Below, piece by piece: positions 17,421-25,400 of a DNA stretch of 64,000 nucleotides. Under the pieces are notes generated by a model, which had not been told where the DNA came from, searched no databases, and was given only the letters and a program-made list of their open reading frames with translations. Where the stretch lies: positions 124,001 through 188,000 of the forward strand of contig CAJYPV010000027.1 of the NCBI GenBank assembly GCA_913776825.1, read 5' to 3'. The stretch comes from Burkholderiaceae bacterium (GTDB lineage Bacteria; Pseudomonadota; Gammaproteobacteria; Burkholderiales; Burkholderiaceae_C). Within the stretch, counting starts at the first letter, position 1, and each line of letters opens with the position of its first letter. Position numbers and translations under genes: made by a program.

Positions 17421-18371
17421 TCAACGACTTTCGAGTGACGACAGATCCAGCGTCACACCCGCCAGCCGTGCTGCCGCCATCGCCGCGCCCAGTTCCGGAC
17501 CGAATCGCGGCGTGCGCAGCTCAGCGCCGGGGCAGCGGCGGCTGAGCGCCTGTCGCAGCGGCGCGATCAGCCGCTCGCCGGTTTCAAACAGACCGCCGCT
17601 GTAAGACACCGGCAAGAGTGACCCTGCCGGAATCGCCAGTTGGCTCGCGACGCCGGCGGCCAGCGCGGCCAGTTCCTCGGCCGCGCGCACGATCAAGGCC
17701 TGTGCCTGATCGTCACCGTCCGCAGCGGCCGCCGTGACCAGCCGCGCCAGTTGCGCCAGTCGGCTGCGAGCAGCCTCGCCATTGACATGGGCGCACAAGT
17801 CCAGGTCGTGGCTCAGCTGGAAATGCTCGCGCACCCGATGCAGCAGCGGACCGGGCGTGGCACGGCCATCGGCCATGCGCGAGAACAACGCCAGACCTTC
17901 GCGCGCCAGCCAGTAGGCCGAGCCTTCGTCGCCGAAGACCTCGCCCCAGCCGCCGCAACGCGCGCTCGCGCCGGCCCATTCGCCATAGGCGATCGAGCCG
18001 GTGCCGGCGACCAGGCTGATGCCGTCCGCGCCGGCCAGCGAGCCGGCCCAACTGCAGATCATGTCGTTGCCGATGCGGCTGCGCGGCAGCAGGTCGATCA
18101 GCAGCGCATCGAACGCGGGCAGCAACTGGCTGTCCTCGCCGTGCGCGGGCAGGCCGGCGAAAGTCGCGGTGACCTGGTCGGCGCGCAGGCCGGCCTCGGT
18201 CAGCGTCGCCCGCACGCCGTCGTGCAGCAGGCGGCGCAGCGCGTCGAAGCCGATCTCCAGGTAGTAGCTGGTGGGGGCGAGGTGATGGGCCAGCCGCCGT
18301 CCGGATGCATCGAGCAGCAGGAAGGAGGTCTTGGTGCCGCCACCGTCGATGCCAAGGAAGACGCTGCTCAT
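17421..18371 (-). CDS. BadF/BadG-type amino-sugar kinase (probable GalN/GalNAc kinase)
   Basis: ASKHA-fold kinase of the BadF/BadG/BcrA/BcrD family, the group that includes N-acetylglucosamine kinase and the AgaK-type N-acetylgalactosamine kinase. The phosphate-1 loop is FLGIDGGGTKTS (residues 5-16), the phosphate-2 and adenosine motifs are VAGTGSIAYGE and SYSGGLFETG, and GGWGEVFGDEGSAYW is diagnostic of the family. The gene starts two bases after the AgaS-like stop codon. In context it should phosphorylate galactosamine or N-acetylgalactosamine at C6. Substrate choice is inferred only from neighbours. Confidence 0.82.
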   Translation of the reverse strand: MSSVFLGIDGGGTKTSFLLLDASGRRLAHHLAPTSYYLEIGFDALRRLLHDGVRATLTEAGLRADQVTATFAGLPAHGEDSQLLPAFDALLIDLLPRSRIGNDMICSWAGSLAGADGISLVAGTGSIAYGEWAGASARCGGWGEVFGDEGSAYWLAREGLALFSRMADGRATPGPLLHRVREHFQLSHDLDLCAHVNGEAARSRLAQLARLVTAAAADGDDQAQALIVRAAEELAALAAGVASQLAIPAGSLLPVSYSGGLFETGERLIAPLRQALSRRCPGAELRTPRFGPELGAAMAAARLAGVTLDLSSLESR

Positions 18372-18373
18372 GC

Positions 18374-19558
18374 TCACGCCTGCGACCGATCGAGGGGGTG
18401 GATGGTGACGCCGCTCACCACGCGGGTGACGGTGCCCGATGCGCTGGGATTGTCCGGCGTGATGCCCAGCTTCAGCGACGCCAGCAGCGCCAGGCATTGC
18501 CCGAAGACCAGCGCCACCGGCGCCAGGCCGAGATCGGGGGCGACGGCCGGCAAGGCCAGCGTCACATCGTCGCGTCCGGGCGTCTCCTCGCCCCAGGCGG
18601 CCTCGGTGCCCAGCGCCACCACCGTCGCGCGGCCCTCGCGGCGCAGCTCACGCAACAGGTCCAGGTCGTAGCGCCGGGTGTAGGCCTCGTTGGACAGCAG
18701 GATCAGCACCAGCGTGCGGTCATTCAGGACGGTCTTCGGGCCATGGCGAAAGCCCAGCGGCGAATCCGCCAGCGCCACCCATTGGCCGTCGGTCAGCTCC
18801 AGGATCTTCAGCGCCGCTTCACGGGCCAGACCCTGCAGACCATTGCTGCCCAGCACCACCACCCGCTCGAAGGGGCGGGCGGTCAGGGCGGTCAGCCGAT
18901 CCGTCTGACTCGCGAGCAGTTGCTCGGCGGCGGCGCTCAGTTGGGCGACGGGCGGCAGCGGCAACTGGAAAGCCCAGGCGGCCGCCAGCAGCATGCCGGT
19001 GAAGCTGGAGGTCATCGCGAAGGCGCGGTCATGGGTCTCGTCCGGCAGCAGCAGCACATGGGCATGCGGCTGGTCGATCAGACGTTGACGGAGCTGGCCC
19101 TCTGCGGCGCAGGTGACGATCAGGTGATGGCAGCGGCCGACCACCTGATCGGCCAGTGCCACCGCCGCCAGGCTCTCCGGGCTGTTGCCGGAACGGGCAA
19201 ACGACACCAGCAAGGTCGGCACACCGGCCGGCAGGCATTGCGCGGGATTGGAGACGATGTCGGTGGTGGCCACGGCCTCCACGCGCGGCGCGCGGCCGGG
19301 GGCGCGCTCGCTCAGTTGCTGCAGCAGCGAGGGGGCCAGGCATTGCCCGATGAAGGCGGAACTGCCGGCGCCGGTCAGCACGATGCGCAGGTCGGGCAGC
19401 GCCAGCAACGGCGCGAGAAAGGCGTCCAGCGCGGGACGCTGCCGCTGCACCAGGTCGTGGACCGCGGCCCAGACGGCGGGCTGCTGGGCGATCTCGCGGG
19501 CGGTGTGAGGCGCGCCGCGACGGTCCAGGTCGGTGGGGGCGAGGTGAAGCAAGGTCAT
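18374..19558 (-). CDS. agaS: AgaS-type SIS domain amino-sugar-phosphate isomerase/deaminase
   Basis: Double SIS-domain protein of 394 residues, the size of AgaS, the galactosamine-6-phosphate deaminase/isomerase that yields tagatose-6-phosphate. The first SIS module carries TGAGSSAFIGQCLAP and SFARSGNSPESLAAV; the second carries VVLGSNGLQGLAREA and GFRHGPKTVLNDRT. The N-terminus HTAREIAQQPAVW matches the AgaS/GlmS-like entry (TxxEIxxQPxxW). It lies between kbaZ (91 bp upstream) and the BadF-type kinase, so the order is the same as the steps kinase, deaminase and tagatose-phosphate handling. A GlmS-like glucosamine isomerase is the alternative but fits the context less well. Confidence 0.85.
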   Translation of the reverse strand: MTLLHLAPTDLDRRGAPHTAREIAQQPAVWAAVHDLVQRQRPALDAFLAPLLALPDLRIVLTGAGSSAFIGQCLAPSLLQQLSERAPGRAPRVEAVATTDIVSNPAQCLPAGVPTLLVSFARSGNSPESLAAVALADQVVGRCHHLIVTCAAEGQLRQRLIDQPHAHVLLLPDETHDRAFAMTSSFTGMLLAAAWAFQLPLPPVAQLSAAAEQLLASQTDRLTALTARPFERVVVLGSNGLQGLAREAALKILELTDGQWVALADSPLGFRHGPKTVLNDRTLVLILLSNEAYTRRYDLDLLRELRREGRATVVALGTEAAWGEETPGRDDVTLALPAVAPDLGLAPVALVFGQCLALLASLKLGITPDNPSASGTVTRVVSGVTIHPLDRSQA

Positions 19559-19649
19559 CGTGTCGGTCGTCTGAAAGAGGGAGGTCGGGCGCGGGGGCGC
19601 TGAGCGTGGGCAGCGATCGGGCCGGGCGTCGGGGAAGGCGGGTCGGCTT

Positions 19650-20945
19650 TCAAGCCGCGCAGGCCTCCAGATAGGGCCGCAACGACTGCGCCGTGCCGTC
19701 GCGCAGCAGCTCGACCGGACGATTGCGCAGCCGACCTTCGCGGATGGCGTCGTACTGCCGCGGCAGGTACTGGCTCAGCAAGGTCAGCGGCGGCGGCGAG
19801 CTTTCCAGCCGGTTGAGCAGACTTGCGCAGGCGCGCTGGACCGTCGGATGGGCCCAGTAATAGCGGATGCGGTCGCTCAGGCTGTAGGCCAGGTCCACTT
19901 CCAGCCGCTGGGCGTCCTGGTAATACGCGCGCCAGTGCTCGGGTTCGGCCCGCATCACGCCGAGCACGGTGTCGACCAGGCCGTCGCCCTGGCTGCGACG
20001 CTGTCCGAGCCAGTCGCGCTCCACGGCGGCCAGTGCCCACAGCGTCTCGCGCAGCGCGAAGGTCACGCCGGGGCCGACCTTCAGGATCGCGAAATGATCG
20101 CGGGCGAGCTGGGCGAGTCGTTCCGGCGTCTGGTAGTCCGTCGAATGGGCTTCGAAGACCAGCCGCGGCTCGGCGGCGATGAAGGCGCTCAGCGCGCGGG
20201 CTTTCTCGGGCCGGTAGTCGATCACCTTGTGATGGTCGAATTCCACGCCGGGCTGCACCACCATCGCGATGACGCGGTTCCAGGCATCGTCCAGTCCGGC
20301 CTGCGCGAAGCCTTCGCGGTGCAGCGCCAGCGTGTGGCCGGCCGCTTCGGGCGAGGTCACGGCCAGTTCGTCCAGATCCTCATGCGCGCCGCCCGGGACC
20401 GGCACTTCGGTGCCGATCACATACACCGGCGGCTCGCCGCGGTCCGGCGCGTCGGCCCAGGCCCGCTCGGCGGCGCGGCACAGGCGCACGGCGCGGGCGG
20501 CGATCTCCGGCTCGGGCAGGGGCACCGGGTCGTCGGCGCAGGACATCGAGCAATCCAGATGGATCTTGCGAAAGCCGGCCTGCACGTACTGCGCGACCAT
20601 GACTTCGGCCTTGGCCATCGCGACCTCGGCGGACTGCTTGCGCCACGCATTCGGGCCCAGATGGTCGCCACCCAAAATCAGCGATTCCGGCGACAGCCCT
20701 TCCTGCGCGGCGATGCCCAGCACGAAGCGACGGAAGTCGGCCGGCGTCATGCCGGTGTAGCCACCGTCCTGGTTGACCTGATTGGAGGTGGCCTCGATCA
20801 GCGCGGGGCGGCCTTGGGCCACGCATTCACGCAGGGTGGCGGCAATCACCACCGGGTGGGCGGAGCAGACCGAAGGAATGCCGACGGCGGTGGCGCCGGC
20901 GGGCGCCTGCTTGTGGCGGCGCACGAGTTCGAGCATGAGTTTCAA
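19650..20945 (-). CDS. kbaZ: KbaZ/GatZ/AgaZ-type tagatose-bisphosphate aldolase subunit
   Basis: Product of 431 residues related to KbaZ/GatZ, long called the non-catalytic subunit of D-tagatose-1,6-bisphosphate aldolase. The related AgaZ of Shewanella-type GalNAc pathways has been proposed to act as tagatose-6-phosphate kinase. Clear family motifs are GIPSVCSAHPVVI, IEATSNQVNQDGGYTGM and LGGDHLGPNAW. A TTG start at 20945 is preferred: it has AAGGAG five bases upstream, its second residue onward (KLMLELVRRHK) aligns with the family start, and it overlaps the upstream stop as TTGA. An ATG nine bases later is possible. No KbaY/GatY catalytic partner is encoded in the window. Confidence 0.85.
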   Translation of the reverse strand: MKLMLELVRRHKQAPAGATAVGIPSVCSAHPVVIAATLRECVAQGRPALIEATSNQVNQDGGYTGMTPADFRRFVLGIAAQEGLSPESLILGGDHLGPNAWRKQSAEVAMAKAEVMVAQYVQAGFRKIHLDCSMSCADDPVPLPEPEIAARAVRLCRAAERAWADAPDRGEPPVYVIGTEVPVPGGAHEDLDELAVTSPEAAGHTLALHREGFAQAGLDDAWNRVIAMVVQPGVEFDHHKVIDYRPEKARALSAFIAAEPRLVFEAHSTDYQTPERLAQLARDHFAILKVGPGVTFALRETLWALAAVERDWLGQRRSQGDGLVDTVLGVMRAEPEHWRAYYQDAQRLEVDLAYSLSDRIRYYWAHPTVQRACASLLNRLESSPPPLTLLSQYLPRQYDAIREGRLRNRPVELLRDGTAQSLRPYLEACAA

Positions 20946-21925
20946 GCGGGCTCCTTGTCCGCCGCAGTGGCGGCGTTGGCGGCGTTGGCGGCGTTGGCGG
21001 CGTTGGCGGCATGGGCGTCGTCGGCGCCGCCGGATGAATCGGTGGAAGCGGGCGAGCCGCCTTCCGGTTGAAGGGCGAGCAGCAGCGCGGCCAGCAGCGC
21101 CAGGCCCACGCCCACCAGCTTGGTGCCGCTGGGCGCGGTGCCGCTCAGGGCCATCGACATCAGCGCGGTCAGCAAGGGCGCGCCGGCATTCACCATCGGC
21201 GAGACCACCAGCGCCTTGCCGTAGCGGAAGGCATAGACCAGCGTCAGCGCGCCGATCGCATTCAGCACCTGGATCACCGCGGCCAGTCCCGGGCCGTTCC
21301 AGCCCCAGGGAATCGGGCGGCTGAAGTCGGTCATCCACAGCGCCACCGGCACACACAGCAGGGCGCTCAGGGTCATGTAGAAAAAGATGCTTTCCGCCGT
21401 GGCCGCGTTGTTGGCGGTCTTCAGGAAATACGCCTGCAGACCCCAGGCCAGCATCACCACCAGCGCCAGCACGAACCACAGGCCGAGCGGCTGGCCCTGT
21501 TGGCCGGTCTGGAAATCAAACAGCGGCAGCGAGCACAAGGCCAGCACGATGCCCGCCACGCCCAATCGCCCGGTGCGTTCGCGCAGCAGGCCGAAGGAGA
21601 GGGCGATCGTCACCGCCGGCGACAGCGACACGATCGGGAAGACCAGATAGGCCGGCCCCGATTCCACCGCCCGAAACAGCACCATCTGGCCGCCAGCGCC
21701 CAGCAGGCCCACCGCCAGGCCCAGCCCCATCGCACGCGGATCGCGCTGCAGCTTCCAGCCGGCACGGGCCAGCACCAGCAGCGCGGGCGGGATCATGGTC
21801 AGCGCCCACACCACGTAGATCAGCGTGTCGGGGAAGCCGCGCTCGGACGAGAGTCCGGTCAGCGCGCCCCAGGCACCCCAGAACAGGGTGGTGACCAGCG
21901 CATAGGTCAGCCAATGTCTTTGCAT
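20942..21925 (-). CDS. EamA/DMT superfamily permease, candidate amino-sugar importer
   Basis: Ten-helix drug/metabolite transporter with two EamA repeats: the first begins TYALVTTLFWGAWGALTG (residues 5-22) and the second LGLWFVLALVVMLAWGLQAY. WALTMIPPALLVLAR resembles the GRP/sugar-carrier branch. It is the first gene of the leftward operon and its stop overlaps the kbaZ start by four bases (TTGA), so it is translationally coupled to galactosamine catabolism. No PTS or other inner-membrane sugar carrier is present in the locus. A role as the GalN/GalNAc importer is therefore the simplest inference. The C-terminal tail contains tandem Ala-Ala-Asn repeats from a 9-bp DNA repeat. Confidence 0.82.
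   Translation of the reverse strand: MQRHWLTYALVTTLFWGAWGALTGLSSERGFPDTLIYVVWALTMIPPALLVLARAGWKLQRDPRAMGLGLAVGLLGAGGQMVLFRAVESGPAYLVFPIVSLSPAVTIALSFGLLRERTGRLGVAGIVLALCSLPLFDFQTGQQGQPLGLWFVLALVVMLAWGLQAYFLKTANNAATAESIFFYMTLSALLCVPVALWMTDFSRPIPWGWNGPGLAAVIQVLNAIGALTLVYAFRYGKALVVSPMVNAGAPLLTALMSMALSGTAPSGTKLVGVGLALLAALLLALQPEGGSPASTDSSGGADDAHAANAANAANAANAATAADKEPA
20963..21011. repeat. 9-bp tandem repeat in the EamA C-terminal coding region
   Basis: The nonanucleotide GGCGGCGTT (plus strand) is repeated about five times in tandem, with a decayed last copy, encoding Ala-Ala-Asn repeats in the cytoplasmic tail of the permease. The unit is a multiple of three, so copy-number change would alter tail length without breaking the frame. 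Confidence 0.75.
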
Positions 21926-21964
21926 GGTGGAAGCTTTCGGGAGAGGTCGTTGGGCTGGAATCAG

Positions 21965-21978
21965 CTTTCGTACGAAAG
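21965..21978. promoter_or_regulatory. Perfect 14-bp palindromic operator, probable AgaR/DeoR site
   Basis: CTTTCGTACGAAAG is a perfect inverted repeat 40 bp upstream of the EamA start. It overlaps the distal end of a predicted minus-strand -10 box, so bound repressor would block initiation of the leftward catabolic operon. The half-site CTTTCG recurs at 21934-21939. DeoR/AgaR-type operators with CTTTC-containing half-sites are known; assignment to the regulator at 16.5 kb is inferred. Confidence 0.6.
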
Positions 21979-22005
21979 AATAGAGCAGCGAAATCAGAAA
22001 CACAA
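21977..22005 (-). promoter_or_regulatory. Candidate sigma70 promoter of the leftward catabolic operon
   Basis: On the minus strand a TTGTGT -35 (22000-22005) and a TATTCT -10 (21977-21982) are separated by exactly 17 bp. They point toward the EamA-kbaZ-agaS-kinase-regulator operon, and the 14-bp palindrome begins within the -10 box and extends over the expected start site. Confidence 0.45.
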
Positions 22006-22130
22006 CGGAAGCAGCCCAATGCGCCGCAAGAAACCGGCGGTTTCGCGGGAAAACCCCAATCCATCGAGTACACCGACACGCGGGTCGGACAACCTCCTGT
22101 AAAAATCGCCATGGCTTCGCTGACACCAAT

Positions 22131-22212
22131 CTTTCGTTGAGGCTGTCATCGAAAGGTAAAACGTCGGTAAAAACCATATGCGAAATCATTCGAAAGCAAT
22201 CGTAGACTTTCG
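22131..22212. promoter_or_regulatory. Cluster of CTTTCG/CGAAAG half-sites upstream of the TonB receptor
   Basis: Four half-sites lie here: CTTTCG at 22131-22136, CGAAAG at 22150-22155, CGAAAG at 22191-22196 and CTTTCG at 22207-22212. They form one inverted and one everted pair in front of the rightward operon. With the palindrome at 21965 and the single site at 21934, there are seven copies in 280 bp, so one repressor probably controls both operons. The rest of the 408-bp intergenic region shows no gene. Confidence 0.5.
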
Positions 22213-22333
22213 GCAAGCCGGCAGGTCCAGAACGCCGGCCTTGCGCGCCTCCCTGCTGTCCCTCGGCGCGTCTTCCTTGAATGGCCTCCCCCGGCTGCCT
22301 CCCCGGCCGCCACGACAACGAAGGAATTCCGAG

Positions 22334-25243
22334 ATGAGTGCTCGACTGCATGCGCCGCAAGCGCGGTTTGCCCTCCAGCCCCTGAGCGCGGCCCTGACGG
22401 CCCTGGGCTGCTGGGCCCTGGCGCTGCCGGCCCTGGCGCAGGACGCGCCCAGGACCGAAACGCCGGCGGCGCCCGCCGCGGCCCAGGCGGCCCCGGCCGA
22501 CAAAGACGCCAAGGACGCCAAGGACGCCAAGGAAAAGAAGGAGGCGGACCAGACCCTGGACCGCGTCGAGATCACCGGCACGCGCGCCAGCCTGGAGCGC
22601 TCGCTCAATCTGAAGCGCAATGCGGCCGCGGTGCAGGACAGCATCAGCGCCACCGAGCTGGGCCGCTTTCCTGACGACAACGTCGCCGACTCGCTCAGCC
22701 ACATCACCGGCGTGTCGATCTCGCGGACGGCGGGCGGCGAAGGTCAAAAGGTCAGCGTGCGCGGCCTCGGGCCGGAATACACCCTCACGACCTTCAATGG
22801 CCGCATCCTGGCCACCGATGGCGAAGGCCGCGATTTCGCCTTCGACGTGCTGCCTTCGGACATCATCAACGGCGCCGATGTGGTGAAGTCCGCGCAGGCC
22901 TCGGTGATGGAGGGCGCGATCGGCGGCCTGGTGAACCTGCGTTCGGCCAGCCCGTTCGACCAGCCGGGGCAGCATGGCTTGTTGCGGGTCGAGGGTGACC
23001 GCAACACCATGTCCAAGCTCAATGGCGGCAAGATTTCCGGCACCTACAGCCAGACCTTCGGCAAGACGCTCGGCGTGCTGGTCGGCGTGGTCTATGCCGA
23101 TCGCAAGGTGCGCACCGACACCGCCGGCAATGACGGCGGCTGGACCCGCAATCCGATTGCCGATCCGGCGGCCAACTGGACCGGCAATGCCTGGGGCGGC
23201 AACATCGATCCGAACGGCAATGGCGTGCTGGATCCGGACGAGGAAGGCCTGATCGGACCGGGCCAGTTCCGGGTCGGCTCGATCATGGAACAGAAGAAGC
23301 GGCTGGCGCTGTCGGGCAAGGTGGAATGGCGCCCGAGCGAGCAGCTCAAGGTCACGGTGGACGGCATCAAGACCCGGCTCGATTCGCCGCAGGTCGGCTA
23401 TCAGCAATCGTTCTACACGCTGTTCGCGCCGGGGCGCTGGTCCGACATCCAGGTGCAGAACGGCGTGGTGACCGGCTTCAAGATGAACAACCCGGATCCG
23501 GAACAGCAACTGAATCCGGAGCTGCTGAACCTGACGACGCACCGCGTGGTGGACAGCGCGCTCTACGGCGCGAATGTCGAGTGGAAAGCCACCAACACCC
23601 TGAGCTTCAATGGCGACGTCTACCAGTCCAGCTCGAAGCGCCATTCGGGAGGGCAGGACACCTACACCGTCCTGCGGATGAACCAGCCGAATGTGACGTC
23701 GGTGCAGCTCACCGGCTCGCAGGTGCCGAACCTGACCACGACCTTCGCCGATGGACGCGATCTGATCGGGGGGCTGGCCAACGGCCAGTTCGGTCCGACT
23801 GATTTCAACACCCACTATCTGGGACTGAGCGGCGACAACATCGACGACAAGATTCGCGGCCTCACCCTGAACGGCACCTGGACCGTCGATCGCTTCAACA
23901 TCGACAGCCTGCGCTTCGGCATCAGCCGCACCCGGCGCGACAAGAACCGCGACCTGGTGGACAACGCCATCAACGGCGGCGAGAACTACTACTCCGGCAG
24001 CAACGCGATCAATGTCGGCGCGCTCGGCGGCAATGTGCTGGATCAGCATCTGAACCTGCCCAACTTCATGAGCGGCGTCAGCGGCAACTTCCCGCGCAGC
24101 TTCCTGGGCTTCGATGTGCCCAATTACCTGGCGGCGCTGCAGGCCTACAACGGCAAGCCGCGTCCGGATGGCGGCACCTACGACTACAGCCAGGCCGGAC
24201 CGGTGTGGAATCCGCTGCAGAGCTACCGCGTGCGGGAGACCACCACCTCGGCCTTCCTGCAGGCGGATCTCTCCGGCGACCAATGGAATGCGGATGTGGG
24301 CGTGCGGCTGGTCCGCACCAAGACGACGGCCAAGGCCTGGGATGCCAAGATCGCCAGCCTTACCGAGAACGGCCCGTTCAACTACACCGCCGTGTATGCA
24401 GACCCGACCGAGGTGGTGCAGGACGCCAGCTACACCTACGGGCTGCCGTCGGCCAACTTCGTCTGGCATTTCAATGACAAGCTGCAGCTGCGCCTGGGCG
24501 CCGCCAAGACCATGGCGCGGCCGTCGGTGGAGCAGCTCGCGCCGACCAGCACCACCGCCAGCGTGGCCTGGGGCGATTTCACCCAGGTCTACGGCGGCAA
24601 TGCCGACCTGAAGCCCTACAGCGCCAAGCAATACGACGCCTCCCTGGAGTGGTATTACGCCCGCAACTCGGCGCTGACCTTCGCGGTGTTCCAGAAGAAC
24701 ATCAAGAACCAGATCACCACCAGCTGGCAGACCGGCGTGGACATCGGCGTCCCGGGCCATCTGTTCAATGTGATGAAGCCGATCAACGGCGACACCGCCC
24801 GGGTGCGCGGCATGGAGATCGGCTTCCAGCATCTGTGGGAGAACGGCTTCGGCGTGCGGGCGCAGCACACCCGCAACCATTCGAAGAGCGTGGTGGCGGG
24901 CGTCGAAGGACCGCTCGCGGGCATCGCGCCGGCGACGTCCTCGCTGGGCGTGCTGTATGAGAAAGGACCGTGGAGCCTGAGCGCCACGGCGGACCACACC
25001 GATGAATTCGTCTCGGCGATCAATGTCATCGGTCCCGGTTTTCATGAGCGCGCCAAGGCCATCACCTGGCTCACCGCGCAGGCCTCCTACGAGGTCAATG
25101 AATGGCTGAAGCTCAGCATCGAAGGCCGCAACCTCACCGACGCCAAGCAGCAGTACACGCTGGGCAACGGCGCGATCACGCTTCCCAACGGCTACAACCG
25201 TTGGGGCCGCGCGGTCATGTTGGGTGCGAGCCTGAAGTTCTGA
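22334..25243 (+). CDS. TonB-dependent receptor for oligosaccharide uptake
   Basis: Outer-membrane TonB-dependent transporter of 969 residues. A signal peptide (about 1-36, ending ALPALAQ) is followed by an Asp/Lys/Ala-rich linker, a TonB-box-like region and plug (LDRVEITGTRASLERSLNLK). The N-terminal pattern NVADSLSHITGVSISR and the length match the large carbohydrate-type receptors of Caulobacter and Xanthomonas rather than siderophore receptors. The barrel ends in Phe (LGASLKF). The ATG at 22334 has AAGGA upstream; an ATG 156 bases earlier would hide the signal peptide. As first gene of the rightward operon it should import poly- or oligo-galactosamine fragments. Confidence 0.88.
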   Translation: MSARLHAPQARFALQPLSAALTALGCWALALPALAQDAPRTETPAAPAAAQAAPADKDAKDAKDAKEKKEADQTLDRVEITGTRASLERSLNLKRNAAAVQDSISATELGRFPDDNVADSLSHITGVSISRTAGGEGQKVSVRGLGPEYTLTTFNGRILATDGEGRDFAFDVLPSDIINGADVVKSAQASVMEGAIGGLVNLRSASPFDQPGQHGLLRVEGDRNTMSKLNGGKISGTYSQTFGKTLGVLVGVVYADRKVRTDTAGNDGGWTRNPIADPAANWTGNAWGGNIDPNGNGVLDPDEEGLIGPGQFRVGSIMEQKKRLALSGKVEWRPSEQLKVTVDGIKTRLDSPQVGYQQSFYTLFAPGRWSDIQVQNGVVTGFKMNNPDPEQQLNPELLNLTTHRVVDSALYGANVEWKATNTLSFNGDVYQSSSKRHSGGQDTYTVLRMNQPNVTSVQLTGSQVPNLTTTFADGRDLIGGLANGQFGPTDFNTHYLGLSGDNIDDKIRGLTLNGTWTVDRFNIDSLRFGISRTRRDKNRDLVDNAINGGENYYSGSNAINVGALGGNVLDQHLNLPNFMSGVSGNFPRSFLGFDVPNYLAALQAYNGKPRPDGGTYDYSQAGPVWNPLQSYRVRETTTSAFLQADLSGDQWNADVGVRLVRTKTTAKAWDAKIASLTENGPFNYTAVYADPTEVVQDASYTYGLPSANFVWHFNDKLQLRLGAAKTMARPSVEQLAPTSTTASVAWGDFTQVYGGNADLKPYSAKQYDASLEWYYARNSALTFAVFQKNIKNQITTSWQTGVDIGVPGHLFNVMKPINGDTARVRGMEIGFQHLWENGFGVRAQHTRNHSKSVVAGVEGPLAGIAPATSSLGVLYEKGPWSLSATADHTDEFVSAINVIGPGFHERAKAITWLTAQASYEVNEWLKLSIEGRNLTDAKQQYTLGNGAITLPNGYNRWGRAVMLGASLKF

Positions 25244-25400
25244 GCCTCGCCGGCGCGGCGAGCCATCGCCGCGCCACACGCCATCGCGCTCCTGGCGATG
25301 GCGACGTGCGCATCACGCTGGTGTCCCTCCCCTCGGCAGCGGCGCTTCCCTTGTCCCCTTCAACGCGGTCCTCGGGCCGCTCGTTCAATGAGGAGAACCC

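Noticed and set aside
20942-25279. Very long open minus-strand frame opposite the TonB receptor gene
   Set aside because: Its C-terminal 327 codons are the real EamA gene, but the rest is the antisense shadow of the receptor, which has a signal peptide, plug and terminal Phe on the plus strand.
25244-25400. Separate promoter or terminator between the TonB receptor and GH114 gene
   Set aside because: No T-run hairpin or promoter pair visible; the genes are best read as one operon.
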